Assembly (NCBI GenBank): GCA_913055735.1
Contig: CAJXKD010000001.1
Location: 868,001-932,000, forward strand
Reading direction: 5' to 3'
From: an uncultured Rhodospirillales bacterium
Lineage (GTDB): Bacteria > Pseudomonadota > Alphaproteobacteria > Rhodospirillales > UBA2165
Length of the DNA: 64,000 bases
Positions 25,059-33,897 of this stretch are shown here, in pieces. Under the pieces are notes generated by a model, which saw only the letters and a program-made list of their open reading frames with translations, had not been told where the DNA came from and ran no database searches. Numbering within the stretch: position 1 is the first letter of the stretch; every line of letters begins with the position of its first letter. Position numbers and translations under genes: made by a program.

Positions 25059-26479
25059 AGAAGTTTTTTCCCAAAACCCTGACAGGCCAGTTGATTCTCT
25101 TGCTACTGCTTGCCCTCGTGGCGACGCATGCCATCACCTTCTTCATTTTTGCCGACGAACGCCTCGCGGCCGTACGCACCACGGCGCGCGAACAGATCGC
25201 GTTCCGGACAGCCTCGATCATCCGGCTGCTGAACGACACGCCGCCAGAACTGCATCAACGGATCGTCGATAGCGCTTCATCATCGCGCCTACGGTTCGAA
25301 CTTTCCGATACGCCGTCGATCGATGACGGTTTTCAGGACGCGACGAGCGCCGCCATCCGTGGCATGCTCGCCCGGTCGTTGCGCGGAGATGTCCATGAGG
25401 TACGGGTCGAAATCAGCGAACGGCCGTTCTCTTTCGCCCAGCCTCGATTTCCGTCCTGGATGGCCCGCCATCATCGCGGCGTAGAGGATGATGACGACGA
25501 TGGTCGTTCCCGCGACCGCCGATATCGCCGAACTCCACCGCGGATCATCGAACTGCGCATCGCGGCCCAGACCCTCACCGGCCCCTGGATCAACGTCGCG
25601 ACGCTCTCCCCCGTCGCACCGCCGCGCTTCGGCTGGTCGGCAATGGTCTCGGTGGCGGCAACCGGCATCCTGATGATGCTGATCGTCATCTTGGTGGTGC
25701 GCCGGGTGGCCCGGCCGATGGCACGTCTCGCCGAAGCATCGGAGCAACTCGGCCGCGGCGAAACGGTCGCCGGCCTCCCCGAAGAAGGCCCGGCCGACGT
25801 GCGTAACACCACCCGCGCGTTCAACCAGATGAACGACCGGCTGCAACGGTTCGTACGCGACCGGACATTGCTGCTCGCCGCCATCTCCCACGATTTGCGC
25901 TCACCGATCACGTCACTGCGTTTGCGGGCCGAGATGATCGAGGACGCAGAGACCCGCGAGCACATGATCGAGACCCTGCGCGAAATGCAGGAACTGGTAG
26001 AGGCGACCCTGTCCTTCGCCCGCGACGACGCCGCCAAGGAGGAAACCCGGGTGGTTGACGTGGCGGCGCTCGTCGAAAGCCTCGCCCAGGACCTTCAGGA
26101 TCAAGGCCTCAACATCCAAACCGGCGACATGCCGCCAACCCCTTATCGCTGCCGCGGGACGGCGCTCAAGCGGGCGCTCCGCAACCTGATGGAGAACGCC
26201 GCGCGCTACGGAGAGCGCGCCATGATCGCCCTCAGCAAAACGGCCGACGGTATCGTGATCACTGTGGAGGACGACGGGCCCGGCATCCCTGAAGCAGATC
26301 TAGATCGGGTATTCGATCCCTTCGTGCGGCTGGAAACGTCACGCAGCGCCGAGACCGGCGGCGTCGGCCTCGGCCTCGCGATCGCACGTTCCATCGCCCG
26401 CGCCCATGGCGGCGACATTACCCTCGCCAATCGCCCGGAAGGCGGTTTGCGCGCCGAAATCAGATTGCCGGCGGTCTAG
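25055..26479 (+). CDS. Sensor histidine kinase
   Basis: Membrane kinase of the EnvZ-like class, 474 residues from a GTG start whose last bases overlap the regulator's TGA. Helix 1 is LTGQLILLLLLALVATHAI. A periplasmic region of roughly 150 residues contains an unusual charged patch, GVEDDDDDGRSRDRRYRR. Helix 2 is around AMVSVAATGILMMLIVILVV. Then come HAMP, the HisKA box LLAAISHDLRSPITSLRL with the phospho-His, and the ATPase with N-box RALRNLMENAARYG, DDGPGIPEADLDRVFDPF and GVGLGLAIARSIARAHGG. The Asp cluster, beside a divergent EF-hand gene, suggests cation sensing (inference). Confidence 0.92.
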   Translation: MKKFFPKTLTGQLILLLLLALVATHAITFFIFADERLAAVRTTAREQIAFRTASIIRLLNDTPPELHQRIVDSASSSRLRFELSDTPSIDDGFQDATSAAIRGMLARSLRGDVHEVRVEISERPFSFAQPRFPSWMARHHRGVEDDDDDGRSRDRRYRRTPPRIIELRIAAQTLTGPWINVATLSPVAPPRFGWSAMVSVAATGILMMLIVILVVRRVARPMARLAEASEQLGRGETVAGLPEEGPADVRNTTRAFNQMNDRLQRFVRDRTLLLAAISHDLRSPITSLRLRAEMIEDAETREHMIETLREMQELVEATLSFARDDAAKEETRVVDVAALVESLAQDLQDQGLNIQTGDMPPTPYRCRGTALKRALRNLMENAARYGERAMIALSKTADGIVITVEDDGPGIPEADLDRVFDPFVRLETSRSAETGGVGLGLAIARSIARAHGGDITLANRPEGGLRAEIRLPAV

Positions 26480-26571
26480 CCGTCCCACATCCACCCTTCT
26501 GCTTGCCCACTGGGATGACATGAGTGACTATGGTGGGACCATAACAACACCAATCCAGATAAGGGGAGAGC

Positions 26572-27450
26572 ATGGGCGAGAAAATTGGAATGATCGGCCT
26601 CGGCAAGATGGGGCTGGAACTGGCGCGGCAGATGATGGCCGACGGCCACGAACTTTTCGGCTACGACATAGATCCGGAACGGATGAAAATGCTGGCCGAT
26701 GAGGGTGGAACGCCAGTGGACTCTTCCAAAATCGTCGCCGAAAATTGCGACATCACCTGTTCAATCCTCCTCGCGCCCGAGCATATCGAAGAAAACACCA
26801 TCGGTGAGAACGGCATCGTCCAGGCGGGCAAGAAGGGCCTGATCCATATCGAGATGAGCACGATGGCACCGTCCTTCCAGGTCGAGCTGGCCGGCAAACT
26901 TGCCGCCCACGGTATCGACATGCTGGATGCGCCCATTTCCGGCTCCCACGACAAAGCGGCGGCCCGCGTCATCACCTTCATGGTGGGAGGTTCCGACGCC
27001 GCATTCGAGCGAGTGCGCCCCATTCTCGAGCCCCTGGCCAAGGACACGTCTCATACGGGTCCGGTGGGTTCGGGTGCGACCATGAAGGTGATCACCAACC
27101 TTTACGTCAACTCGGTAACCGCGCTGTTGGCCGAAATGGCCGTCGTCGGCGAGAAAGCCGGACTCAGCCATGAAACGATGATGGAATGCCTACCCAAGGG
27201 ATCCGTCCGGGGGTCCATGTTCGACACCATGATCCCGCGTTTCTTCAACCGTGATTTTGCCCCCAGGGGTGCGGTGGAGATTTTCTACAAGGATATGGGC
27301 TTGGCGATCGAACTCGCCGAGAAGCACGGTGTCGATCTGCAAGTGGTTCCGGCGGCGCGCAAAATGTTCAAGCGCGCCATCGACGCCGGCTGGGCCAAGG
27401 ACGACGCCAGCCGGGTGCTCGAGGTTTACGAAGGCAAAGACCAGGGCTGA
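26572..27450 (+). CDS. NAD(P)-dependent beta-hydroxyacid dehydrogenase (3-hydroxyisobutyrate dehydrogenase family)
   Basis: A 292-residue reductase of the HIBADH/tartronate semialdehyde reductase family. N-terminal GMIGLGKMGLELARQM binds the nucleotide. The substrate loop is DAPISGSHDKAA in place of the commoner DAPVSGG. The catalytic Lys is in GSGATMKVITNLYVN. The rest is the all-helical C-terminal domain with FYKDMGLAIELAEKHGVDL. Substrate is not assignable; the neighbouring TTT transporter and cupins hint at a carboxylate pathway. The ATG follows AAGGGGAGAGC, a strong site. Convergent with the cupin gene, 10 bp apart. Confidence 0.88.
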   Translation: MGEKIGMIGLGKMGLELARQMMADGHELFGYDIDPERMKMLADEGGTPVDSSKIVAENCDITCSILLAPEHIEENTIGENGIVQAGKKGLIHIEMSTMAPSFQVELAGKLAAHGIDMLDAPISGSHDKAAARVITFMVGGSDAAFERVRPILEPLAKDTSHTGPVGSGATMKVITNLYVNSVTALLAEMAVVGEKAGLSHETMMECLPKGSVRGSMFDTMIPRFFNRDFAPRGAVEIFYKDMGLAIELAEKHGVDLQVVPAARKMFKRAIDAGWAKDDASRVLEVYEGKDQG

Positions 27451-27460
27451 TTAGGTCGGG

Positions 27461-27802
27461 CTAGGTCTTCGCGACGTGGCGTGACTCCATGTTGTCGCCG
27501 TAGCGGACACGAAACAGAAGCGTGCGCTGATCGCCGTTGACGTATTCATGGATTTCGCCCGGCGGATGAAGGATGAACATGCCCGGCTTAATATCAATCT
27601 TCTCGCCGTTGACGTTCATGTGGCCGCCACCTTCCAAACAGAAATAAATCTCCGTGGCATGGGGGTGGCAGTGATTGGGGCTGGTTTGGCCCGGCTCCCA
27701 GCAAGCGACGGTAACGTCTCCTCCCGACTCGACACCCAGTATTTTCTCGATGTGTTTGGCCGGTGAGAATTCCTGCTCGACTTTGAGATCGAATGCCATC
27801 AT
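27461..27802 (-). CDS. Cupin-domain protein (end of TTT cluster)
   Basis: A 113-residue single-cupin protein. The two cupin motifs are visible: SPNHCHPHATEIYFCLEGGG with metal-ligand His residues and a Glu, and PPGEIHEYVNG with the last His. A mononuclear metal site is likely; enzymatic and sugar/acid-binding roles are both possible. It is the last gene of the tctCAB-like run, 34 bp after tctB, so it may process or sense the transported acid. Two consecutive ATGs begin the gene; GGGAGAG lies six bases before the first. Confidence 0.8.
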   Translation of the reverse strand: MMAFDLKVEQEFSPAKHIEKILGVESGGDVTVACWEPGQTSPNHCHPHATEIYFCLEGGGHMNVNGEKIDIKPGMFILHPPGEIHEYVNGDQRTLLFRVRYGDNMESRHVAKT

Positions 27803-27836
27803 GACCGACTCTCCCGTATCCCTTTATAGGCAGCGA

Positions 27837-28316
27837 CTAGCTTAGGCCTCGAAACCAATGCGCCTCCGGAAAGGGCACGTAGAACACGTGCGTGAAAATA
27901 AGATAAGCAACAATGCAGATTACCACGGGCACGATCAAAGCCAGCCCAATGTTTCGGCGCGTCTTGTCCAATGTCAGATAGACTGACGTCAGAACCAACA
28001 TGAGCAGACTGGATAGCCAGAACCCGAGGCCAAAGATCAAAAACATATAGGCCAGCACAACCACCAGGAACACGGATACGTCAATGAAGGCATGCCGATC
28101 CTCCGAAGAGAATTTGAGGGTGTCCGGGAGGTGTTGCATAACGGCGGCAATAACAACCCGCGCCAACAGCAAAACGGCAATCGCGACGATCACGTAGTTG
28201 GCAAGCTGAGGAAAGATCCAGTCCTTGGGATCGGAACTGGAGCCGGTTGAGAAGACCGCGGCGATACAGAGCAAAACCAGCGCGGTCAGGACATCTTTAT
28301 CAAATAATCTTTGCAT
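27837..28316 (-). CDS. tctB: Tripartite tricarboxylate transporter small membrane subunit, TctB family
   Basis: Small, poorly conserved membrane subunit of the TTT carboxylate uptake system. The 159 residues contain four hydrophobic helices: residues about 8-23, 38-60 (ANYVIVAIAVLLLARVVIAA), 80-105 (VFLVVVLAYMFLIFGLGFWL) and 122-145 (IGLALIVPVVICIVAYLIF). That topology fits TctB/DUF1468. It starts nine bases after the tctA stop. The order here is C-A-B and not the commoner C-B-A. Confidence 0.85.
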   Translation of the reverse strand: MQRLFDKDVLTALVLLCIAAVFSTGSSSDPKDWIFPQLANYVIVAIAVLLLARVVIAAVMQHLPDTLKFSSEDRHAFIDVSVFLVVVLAYMFLIFGLGFWLSSLLMLVLTSVYLTLDKTRRNIGLALIVPVVICIVAYLIFTHVFYVPFPEAHWFRGLS

Positions 28317-28325
28317 GATGCATTC

Positions 28326-29861
28326 CTACTCCGGCTCGCCCACGACTTCTGTCCGATCCTCTAGCCGGGTACTTGCACGTTCCCGCACGTGATCCTTCCA
28401 GCGCGCCCAAAGGACCAAGGCAATCGAGAGAATGGTGAGCACGATCAAGATGATGTTGATCGTCCCGGTGAAGAATACATGTCCGATCGACGTTGCGTCG
28501 GCGATGTACAAGGCCTGAACGAGCGACGGTTCGATGATGGGGCCCAAAATCAAACCGAGACCGATGGGACCGGGGTGAAAGCCCAAACGCCTGACGAGGA
28601 ATACGAACACCCCGAGGCCCAGCATGAGGTACACATCAAAGATGTTGTTCCGGATGGCGTAGGCACCGATCACGGCCAAGAGCATGATCAAGGGGGCCAG
28701 AAGCCGCAATGGTATGCGGATAATCCAAACCAGTAATGGCGCGAACAGGCTGCCAAGAATGAAGGTTACGATTCCGGCCACCAACAACGACCAACCGAAG
28801 GTGTAGACGAGCGTTCCGTCACTCTGGAAAAGTTCCGGTCCGGGATTCAATCCCCGCAGCATGAGCGCTCCGGCGATGACCGCAGCGGGCGAGGAACCCG
28901 GGACCCCCAGCGTGACCAGCGGGATCATCGCCGCCGGTGCCGCCGCGTTGTTCGCGATCTCCGATGCGGTGACGCCGCGCAAGTCGCCCTTGCCAAATTT
29001 GCTTTTGTCCTTACTCCAGCGCACCGCTTCATTGTAGGAAACCAACGCAGCGATGGGGCTGCCGGCACCCGGCAGGATTCCGATGAAAGAACCGATCACT
29101 GCGGAGCGGATACCGTGTATTGGATTCGAGAGCACATTTTTAACGGTTTGTAGCGTCACGCCACGCTTGGATTTGTAGTCGGCGATATAGTCACTTTTGC
29201 GTAGATCGGCGACCATCGACAGCACCTGCGGGACCGCAAAAATGCCGATCAATCCCGCGACCAGGGATATACCGCCGCGCAGTTCGGGGATGCCGTAGGT
29301 AAATCGGGAAATTTCGTTGCCGTGACTGATCCCGATGCTGCTGATCAGTAGCCCGATCGCGCCGCCCGCGAGCCCCTTCAAGATCGAACCGCTCGCGAGG
29401 CTGCCGATAATCGTCAGCGCGAAGATCCCCAGCCAGAAGAATTCGGCCGGGCCGAACTTGAGCGCGATCGTGATCATGGGCCAGGCGAGCAGCAGATAGC
29501 ATCCGGCACCAAACAGCGTCCCAAAGGCAGAGGCAAAGCACGCCGCGACGATGGCTTCCTGTCCGCGCCCCTGGTGAACCATAGGGTGACCGTCGAAGGC
29601 GGTGGCCATTGCCGCCGGTGTCCCCGGTGTATTTACGAGCACGGCCGGTATGGCGTCGGAAAACATGGCGCAGACGTAAAGACCGCCCAACATGGCGATG
29701 CCTGCGTCCGTCGGTAGGGCAAAGGTGAAGGGCACGAGCAATGCCGTCCCCATGGTGGCGGTGAGTCCCGGCAAAGTGCCGACCACCATGCCGATCATGA
29801 CCCCCACGGTAAGCCAAAGCATGACCGATGGCGTGAGTGTCTGCAACAGACCTTCGATCAC
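28326..29861 (-). CDS. tctA: Tripartite tricarboxylate transporter large membrane subunit, TctA family
   Basis: The 511-residue permease with about 11-12 hydrophobic segments. Family signatures are clear: GTLPGLTATMGTALLVPFTF near the N-terminus, LVNTPGTPAAMATAFDG, IGILPGAGSPIAALVSYNEA and GVPGSSPAAVIAGALMLRGL with NPGPELF after it. It imports di/tricarboxylates or similar acids with a proton or sodium gradient, receiving them from the binding protein TctC (family knowledge). It is separated from tctC by 165 bp containing a hairpin, which could lower its expression relative to the binding protein. Confidence 0.95.
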   Translation of the reverse strand: MIEGLLQTLTPSVMLWLTVGVMIGMVVGTLPGLTATMGTALLVPFTFALPTDAGIAMLGGLYVCAMFSDAIPAVLVNTPGTPAAMATAFDGHPMVHQGRGQEAIVAACFASAFGTLFGAGCYLLLAWPMITIALKFGPAEFFWLGIFALTIIGSLASGSILKGLAGGAIGLLISSIGISHGNEISRFTYGIPELRGGISLVAGLIGIFAVPQVLSMVADLRKSDYIADYKSKRGVTLQTVKNVLSNPIHGIRSAVIGSFIGILPGAGSPIAALVSYNEAVRWSKDKSKFGKGDLRGVTASEIANNAAAPAAMIPLVTLGVPGSSPAAVIAGALMLRGLNPGPELFQSDGTLVYTFGWSLLVAGIVTFILGSLFAPLLVWIIRIPLRLLAPLIMLLAVIGAYAIRNNIFDVYLMLGLGVFVFLVRRLGFHPGPIGLGLILGPIIEPSLVQALYIADATSIGHVFFTGTINIILIVLTILSIALVLWARWKDHVRERASTRLEDRTEVVGEPE

Positions 29862-29969
29862 AGAGAAACTCCTAGTGCGGTGCCGCTGTCATGGTCCTGG
29901 CTGCTGCGCAGGCCACACTTATCGATGACATTAGGACAACGGTATTATTGATTTTAAAGCCAAGAAAAC

Positions 29970-30010
29970 AGGCTGCCCAGGCATCGCGACTTCCGATGCA
30001 AGGGCAGCCT
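29970..30010 (-). terminator. Intercistronic hairpin with U-tract between tctC and tctA
   Basis: AGGCTGCCC (29970-29978) pairs with GGGCAGCCT (30002-30010), and inside GCATCG (29981-29986) pairs with CGATGC (29994-29999), leaving a 7-nt loop. On the minus transcript the stem is followed by GTTTTCTT. It starts 17 bp after the tctC stop. It is probably a partial intrinsic terminator or 3' stabiliser that gives more binding protein than permease. Confidence 0.65.
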
Positions 30011-30026
30011 GAAACTGTGAAAGCCT

Positions 30027-30956
30027 CTACTTAGAGAACTTTTTTACCGCGACTTCGACATAGGCCTTGGCTTCCGCCGGGGTCTGACGCATCTGCAACA
30101 ACCCGTTGTTGGTCACCAATTCTTTGACCTTGGGATCGGCCGTCGCTTCATTCAGCGCCTTGTTGAGAATGGCGACGCGGTCAGCCGGCGTGCCGGGAGG
30201 CGCCATGACGCCCCACGTCGTGGTATACGTCCAACCCGATTCATAAGGTACGCCCGGCAGCGCCGCGGATGCCTCCGGGCCCGCAATCACGAGCGTGTCG
30301 ATGTTCGCCTTGTGCTTGACCGCATGCGAAGATGCCGTCATGCCCGCATCGACGTGGTTGCCCAACAGCATAGGAATCATCTTGCCGACGCCGCCCGAAA
30401 CCGGGACATAGGCCGTTTTGATTCCCAAAATATCGGCGAGTTCGGCAAAGTTTTCCGCACCGGTGCTTCCCACGCCGGCCACCGTCAGCTTGCCGGGGTT
30501 CGCCTTGGCCGCCGCGACAAACTGCGCGAGGCTCTTATATGGGCTGTTTTTGGGAACCATGAGCGCGCCCACCGCGCGGGCGGTCATGCCGATATAGGAA
30601 AATTCAGCCGGCTTGAAACCGATGCCTTCACCTTTGGAGGTAATGACAATGTTCGGAACGACCACGTTGCTGATCGTATAGCCGTCCGGCTCCGAGCGCC
30701 AAAGTTCGCTGAACCCGACCGCACCGCCGCCGCCGGTCTTGTAGATAATCCGAACTTCGACACCGAGTGCTTTTTCCAGGCCAGGCTGCAACCGACGCGC
30801 CTGCTGATCGGATCCGCCGCCCGGCGAATACGGAACGATGAACGTGATGGGTTTATCGGGATATTCCGCATTGGCGCCGCCGGCCGCAACCGCAAAGACT
30901 GCTCCGACGAATGCGCCAAGGACCGCGCGGGCCCAAAAAATTGGATGCTTCTTCAA
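30027..30956 (-). CDS. tctC: TTT-family periplasmic solute-binding protein (Bug/TctC)
   Basis: Extracytoplasmic binding component, 309 residues. A signal peptide is evident (ARAVLGAFVGAVFAVAAG then GANAEYPDKPITF), with cleavage after GANA. The mature start YPDKPITFIVPYSPGGGSDQ is the hallmark of Bug proteins; the first loop contacts the carboxylate through water. The C-terminal LLQMRQTPAEAKAYVEVAVK is also typical. Ligand is unknown. First gene of the transporter unit, with AT-rich upstream spacer 30957-31194 that probably holds its promoter. Confidence 0.94.
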   Translation of the reverse strand: MKKHPIFWARAVLGAFVGAVFAVAAGGANAEYPDKPITFIVPYSPGGGSDQQARRLQPGLEKALGVEVRIIYKTGGGGAVGFSELWRSEPDGYTISNVVVPNIVITSKGEGIGFKPAEFSYIGMTARAVGALMVPKNSPYKSLAQFVAAAKANPGKLTVAGVGSTGAENFAELADILGIKTAYVPVSGGVGKMIPMLLGNHVDAGMTASSHAVKHKANIDTLVIAGPEASAALPGVPYESGWTYTTTWGVMAPPGTPADRVAILNKALNEATADPKVKELVTNNGLLQMRQTPAEAKAYVEVAVKKFSK

Positions 30957-31194
30957 TGTAACCTCCCTGTGACTAGGTATCTCGACTCGTTATTTTTGCT
31001 TTTTTGGGACAGTCGAAACGTCCATCCCACTATTAGCCTATATGTGTGATCCGAAGGCGAATCTCAGTCATATATAAGACCATAGCTAAGGCACATAATA
31101 TTAGGCCTATTGGAAATGTCCATAGCGCTGGTAATTTCCGGATAATAGCTGTTTAAGCCTAGAAATCCGGCACCAAGAACGGCGCCAAGTTAGA

Positions 31195-31590
31195 CTAGGA
31201 AACCTCGGCCAGACGCCGCTGAAGTTCCTCCAGATTGGGCACTGCGGTGTAATCTTCGCTCAGATTTCCCGATCCCGCCGGGCTCTTGCAGGTGAAAAAG
31301 CGGCACGGACCTTCAAGAATCCGAATGCCGTGCACCGTGTTGCGTGGGATATGTACCAGATCCCCGGGACCGATGGCGAAAACTTCGTCCCCGAGCAGAT
31401 GAGCAAGGCGACCCTCGAGCAGATAAATCCACTGCTCGTCATTGGGATGAGAATGGGGCGGCGGCACTTCGCCCTCCTGATAGGTAACGATGCCGACCTT
31501 GATGAGGTCGCCTCCGAACTGCTTCATCATGACGTTCGGATTCACGACATCCGGTGTCGCCTGCATGTCTTCCGCCTTGTAAACCGGCAT
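31195..31590 (-). CDS. Cupin-domain protein
   Basis: A 131-residue single-domain cupin. Motif 1 is PPPHSHPNDEQWIYLLEGR with two His and a Glu (in DEQ), motif 2 is GDLVHIPRNTVHGIRIL with the final His. It looks like an intact metal-binding cupin, possibly an isomerase or a binding protein. It lies upstream of tctC on the same strand but 238 bp away, so cotranscription is uncertain. The ATG follows CAGGGAGAGTTTCA. Confidence 0.8.
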   Translation of the reverse strand: MPVYKAEDMQATPDVVNPNVMMKQFGGDLIKVGIVTYQEGEVPPPHSHPNDEQWIYLLEGRLAHLLGDEVFAIGPGDLVHIPRNTVHGIRILEGPCRFFTCKSPAGSGNLSEDYTAVPNLEELQRRLAEVS

Positions 31591-31789
31591 TGAAACTCTC
31601 CCTGTTGCAAACCTGCCTGTGATCGCCCATCGGCCCAGCCGAAAATGATCTGGCCGGATCGATTTGATTTTTCATCAAACCAGCCGCTGCCCGGACGAAA
31701 TTGTGGGACAAGGCTAAGCCAATCCGGCCGTCCCAACAAGACCGCCCACGCACCAACGCTACCGCCTGCCGGCGTTGATAGAGAATGCG

Positions 31790-32356
31790 TCAGGCACTAA
31801 CGCTGCCAGCCACGTCCCCGATATTGTTGGGATTGACCCGAGTGACAGCGCGCTTCGCCATATCGTAGCGGAGCGTCGGAATGTGGGTTAGGTCCGTTCC
31901 CGTCACCCGCACAAAACGGGCATGATCCGGAAAATGGATGGAATGGATTTGGTGCGGCCCGAACATTCCGGCGTGGCCAGGCTCCAACCGGTATTTACGC
32001 CGCTCTTCGAGATCGGCGTGGCCTTCCTCCTTGCCATCGTCGAGGCGGTCATACTCGGTCATATCGGTCCAGCCGATGGCCTGGCCGTAGATCGCCCAGG
32101 ACGCGCCGTGATCGTGCGGCGGCGAGGTGCGGCCCGCGGGATAGACATGGGCCAGCACCATGAAGTCGAGATCGGGATCATGGTAGAGGGTCGTGATGCC
32201 CATGGGTGCCTCGGGCCCACAGACTTCGTCGACGAAGGCCTCGTTTTGCAGCAGAGCTTCGAGCTTTTGACGGACCTTTTCGCGGCCGTCGGCGCCACCG
32301 TCGCGGGAGAGGAAATCCTTCGCGTCGGCGCAGAATTCGCTTAATTCGTAAGCCAT
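31790..32356 (-). CDS. Cupin protein with cysteine-dioxygenase-like PHDHG motif
   Basis: A 188-residue cupin. SPPHDHGASWAIYGQAIGWT resembles the first cupin motif of the cysteine/3-mercaptopropionate dioxygenases, with two ligand His; the third is in GPHQIHSIHFPDHARFV. Thiol dioxygenase activity is possible but not shown by specific active-site residues such as the substrate Arg and the Cys-Tyr pair. The start MAYELSEFCADAK has GGGGAGAACATGTC before it; an in-frame extension to 32476 runs toward the tRNA gene and is rejected. It stands alone, about 200 bp upstream of the previous cupin. Confidence 0.7.
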   Translation of the reverse strand: MAYELSEFCADAKDFLSRDGGADGREKVRQKLEALLQNEAFVDEVCGPEAPMGITTLYHDPDLDFMVLAHVYPAGRTSPPHDHGASWAIYGQAIGWTDMTEYDRLDDGKEEGHADLEERRKYRLEPGHAGMFGPHQIHSIHFPDHARFVRVTGTDLTHIPTLRYDMAKRAVTRVNPNNIGDVAGSVSA

Positions 32357-32498
32357 GACATGTTCTCCCCGTGTTTTTGTGTAGATTATCCTACTCCCGG
32401 ACGGGAGCAGTTCACAAGGGAGCCGAAGGCAACCTTGACACCCGCGGGCCCCGGCCCTTATATGCGGGTCCCTCACCGCCTGGAAATTGGCGAGATAC

Positions 32499-32573
32499 GG
32501 GCGCGTAGCTCAGCGGGAGAGCACTGCCTTCACACGGCAGGGGTCACAGGTTCAATCCCTGTCGCGCCCACCA
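32499..32573 (+). tRNA. tRNA-Val (anticodon CAC)
   Basis: A full cloverleaf is readable. The acceptor stem is GGGCGCG/CGCGCCC, the D stem GCTC/GAGC, the anticodon stem CTGCC/GGCAG with loop TTCACAC, and the T arm ACAGG-TTCAATC-CCTGT. The anticodon is CAC at 32531-32533, reading GUG (Val). The discriminator is A and the CCA end is encoded. It lies alone between two minus-strand genes, with a T-rich end just downstream. Confidence 0.97.
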
Positions 32574-32586
32574 TTTTTCACTCACG

Positions 32587-33873
32587 TCAGTTCACGAACA
32601 ATTCCGTCGGAATCAATGACCGCACCGCGTTGACGCTGTCGGTGGTGAGGCCGGTCATGGCGCGGTAATTCGCCGCCGTTTGAAGTTCTTCCTCGCTCAG
32701 CACATCGTGGATGTCGTCGAAGCCGTCGGGGGCGCGTTCCTCGACCAGCGGCATGAATTCCTCGGGCCCGCCCTTGCGGTTGGATTGAAGAATACGGGTG
32801 AGCGCCGGGCGCCGGTCGGCCTCGTAGGCTTCCAGAGCGGCTTCGGGGTCATCCGGCCGCATCGCCAATTCGCGGCCGAGAATGCGGGCATCGATGACCG
32901 CCAGAGACGCGCCGTTCGACCCGACCGGGGTGAGCGGATGGGCCGCATCGCCCAACAATGCCACCCGGCCAAACGTCCATTGCGGCAAAGGGTCGCGGTC
33001 GACCATGGGAAACTCCCAAATCCCTAGATGGCGCGTGACGATTTCAGGAACGTCGATCCAGTCGAAGCGCCAGGGCTCGAACGCCGGCAGGAACTCGCTC
33101 ATGTCGCCGGCGCGGTTCCAACTCTCCGGCCTGAACTCCATGTCGTCGGGCGCTTTCAATTCGCAGATCCAGTTGAGCAACAGGTTGCTCTCGCCCTCGC
33201 GGCGTTCCTCGGCTGGCTTTTTGATGTGGTAGCAGACGAACTTATGATGATGCAGCCCGGTGACGCACATCGTATGGCCGTCCAAGATACGAACGCCCTC
33301 GGTAATCCCCCGCCACATGATCGTCCGGTTCCAGTGCGGCGGCTTTTCGTTTTTGTAGAACAGCGGACGGACCGAGGAATTGATACCGTCGGCGGCGATC
33401 AGAATATCCCCCGTTGCCGGTTCGAGCGAAGCGCCGGTGCGGCGGTCTTGGAAATGCGCCGTGACCTGCCCGCCGTGTTGCTCGACATTTACGCATTGGT
33501 GACCGAGCCTCAGGGCATCGGGCCCTAAGCGGCGCTGCACCTCGCGCGCCAAGATCATTTGGAAGGCGCCCCGGTGCATGTGCAGTTGCGGCCAGTCGAA
33601 GCCGGCGGCCGAGCCGATCTTGTCGGTGAGCAAGTGCTGGCCCCGCCGTGTGAAGTAGGCCATCCCCTCCGCCGAGATACCGGCATCGAGGAGCGTCTCC
33701 TCGAGCCCCAAATTGAAGAGTTCACGGACCGAATAGGTCTGCAGGTTGATGCCGACGCCCAGCGGCTTCAGCTCGCTCACCGCCTCGTAGACCGCGCAGG
33801 AAATGCCAAGCTGATGGAGGGTGAGTGCCGTGCTCAAACCTCCGATACCGCCACCGACGATGAGAACGTGCAT
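32587..33873 (-). CDS. FAD-dependent aromatic monooxygenase, PhzS-like
   Basis: Class A flavoprotein hydroxylase, 428 residues. The FAD motif is VLIVGGGIGGLSTALTLHQLG, followed by PLGVGINLQ. HRGAFQMILAREVQRRLG, TIMWRGITEG, FPMVDRDPLPQW and LLGDAAHPLTPVGSNGASLA align block by block with what I recall of Pseudomonas PhzS (5-methylphenazine-1-carboxylate monooxygenase). Phenazine genes are absent here, so an aromatic acid substrate is more likely than a phenazine. It follows the SMP-30 gene by 24 bp on the same strand and probably shares its transcript. Its ATG is preceded by AGGAGGG. Confidence 0.87.
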   Translation of the reverse strand: MHVLIVGGGIGGLSTALTLHQLGISCAVYEAVSELKPLGVGINLQTYSVRELFNLGLEETLLDAGISAEGMAYFTRRGQHLLTDKIGSAAGFDWPQLHMHRGAFQMILAREVQRRLGPDALRLGHQCVNVEQHGGQVTAHFQDRRTGASLEPATGDILIAADGINSSVRPLFYKNEKPPHWNRTIMWRGITEGVRILDGHTMCVTGLHHHKFVCYHIKKPAEERREGESNLLLNWICELKAPDDMEFRPESWNRAGDMSEFLPAFEPWRFDWIDVPEIVTRHLGIWEFPMVDRDPLPQWTFGRVALLGDAAHPLTPVGSNGASLAVIDARILGRELAMRPDDPEAALEAYEADRRPALTRILQSNRKGGPEEFMPLVEERAPDGFDDIHDVLSEEELQTAANYRAMTGLTTDSVNAVRSLIPTELFVN

Positions 33874-33897
33874 CCCTGTCTACCCTCCTAACCCGAT

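Noticed and set aside
32587..33873. Phenazine (pyocyanin) biosynthesis
   Set aside because: Only a PhzS-like monooxygenase is present; none of phzA-G or phzM is in the window.
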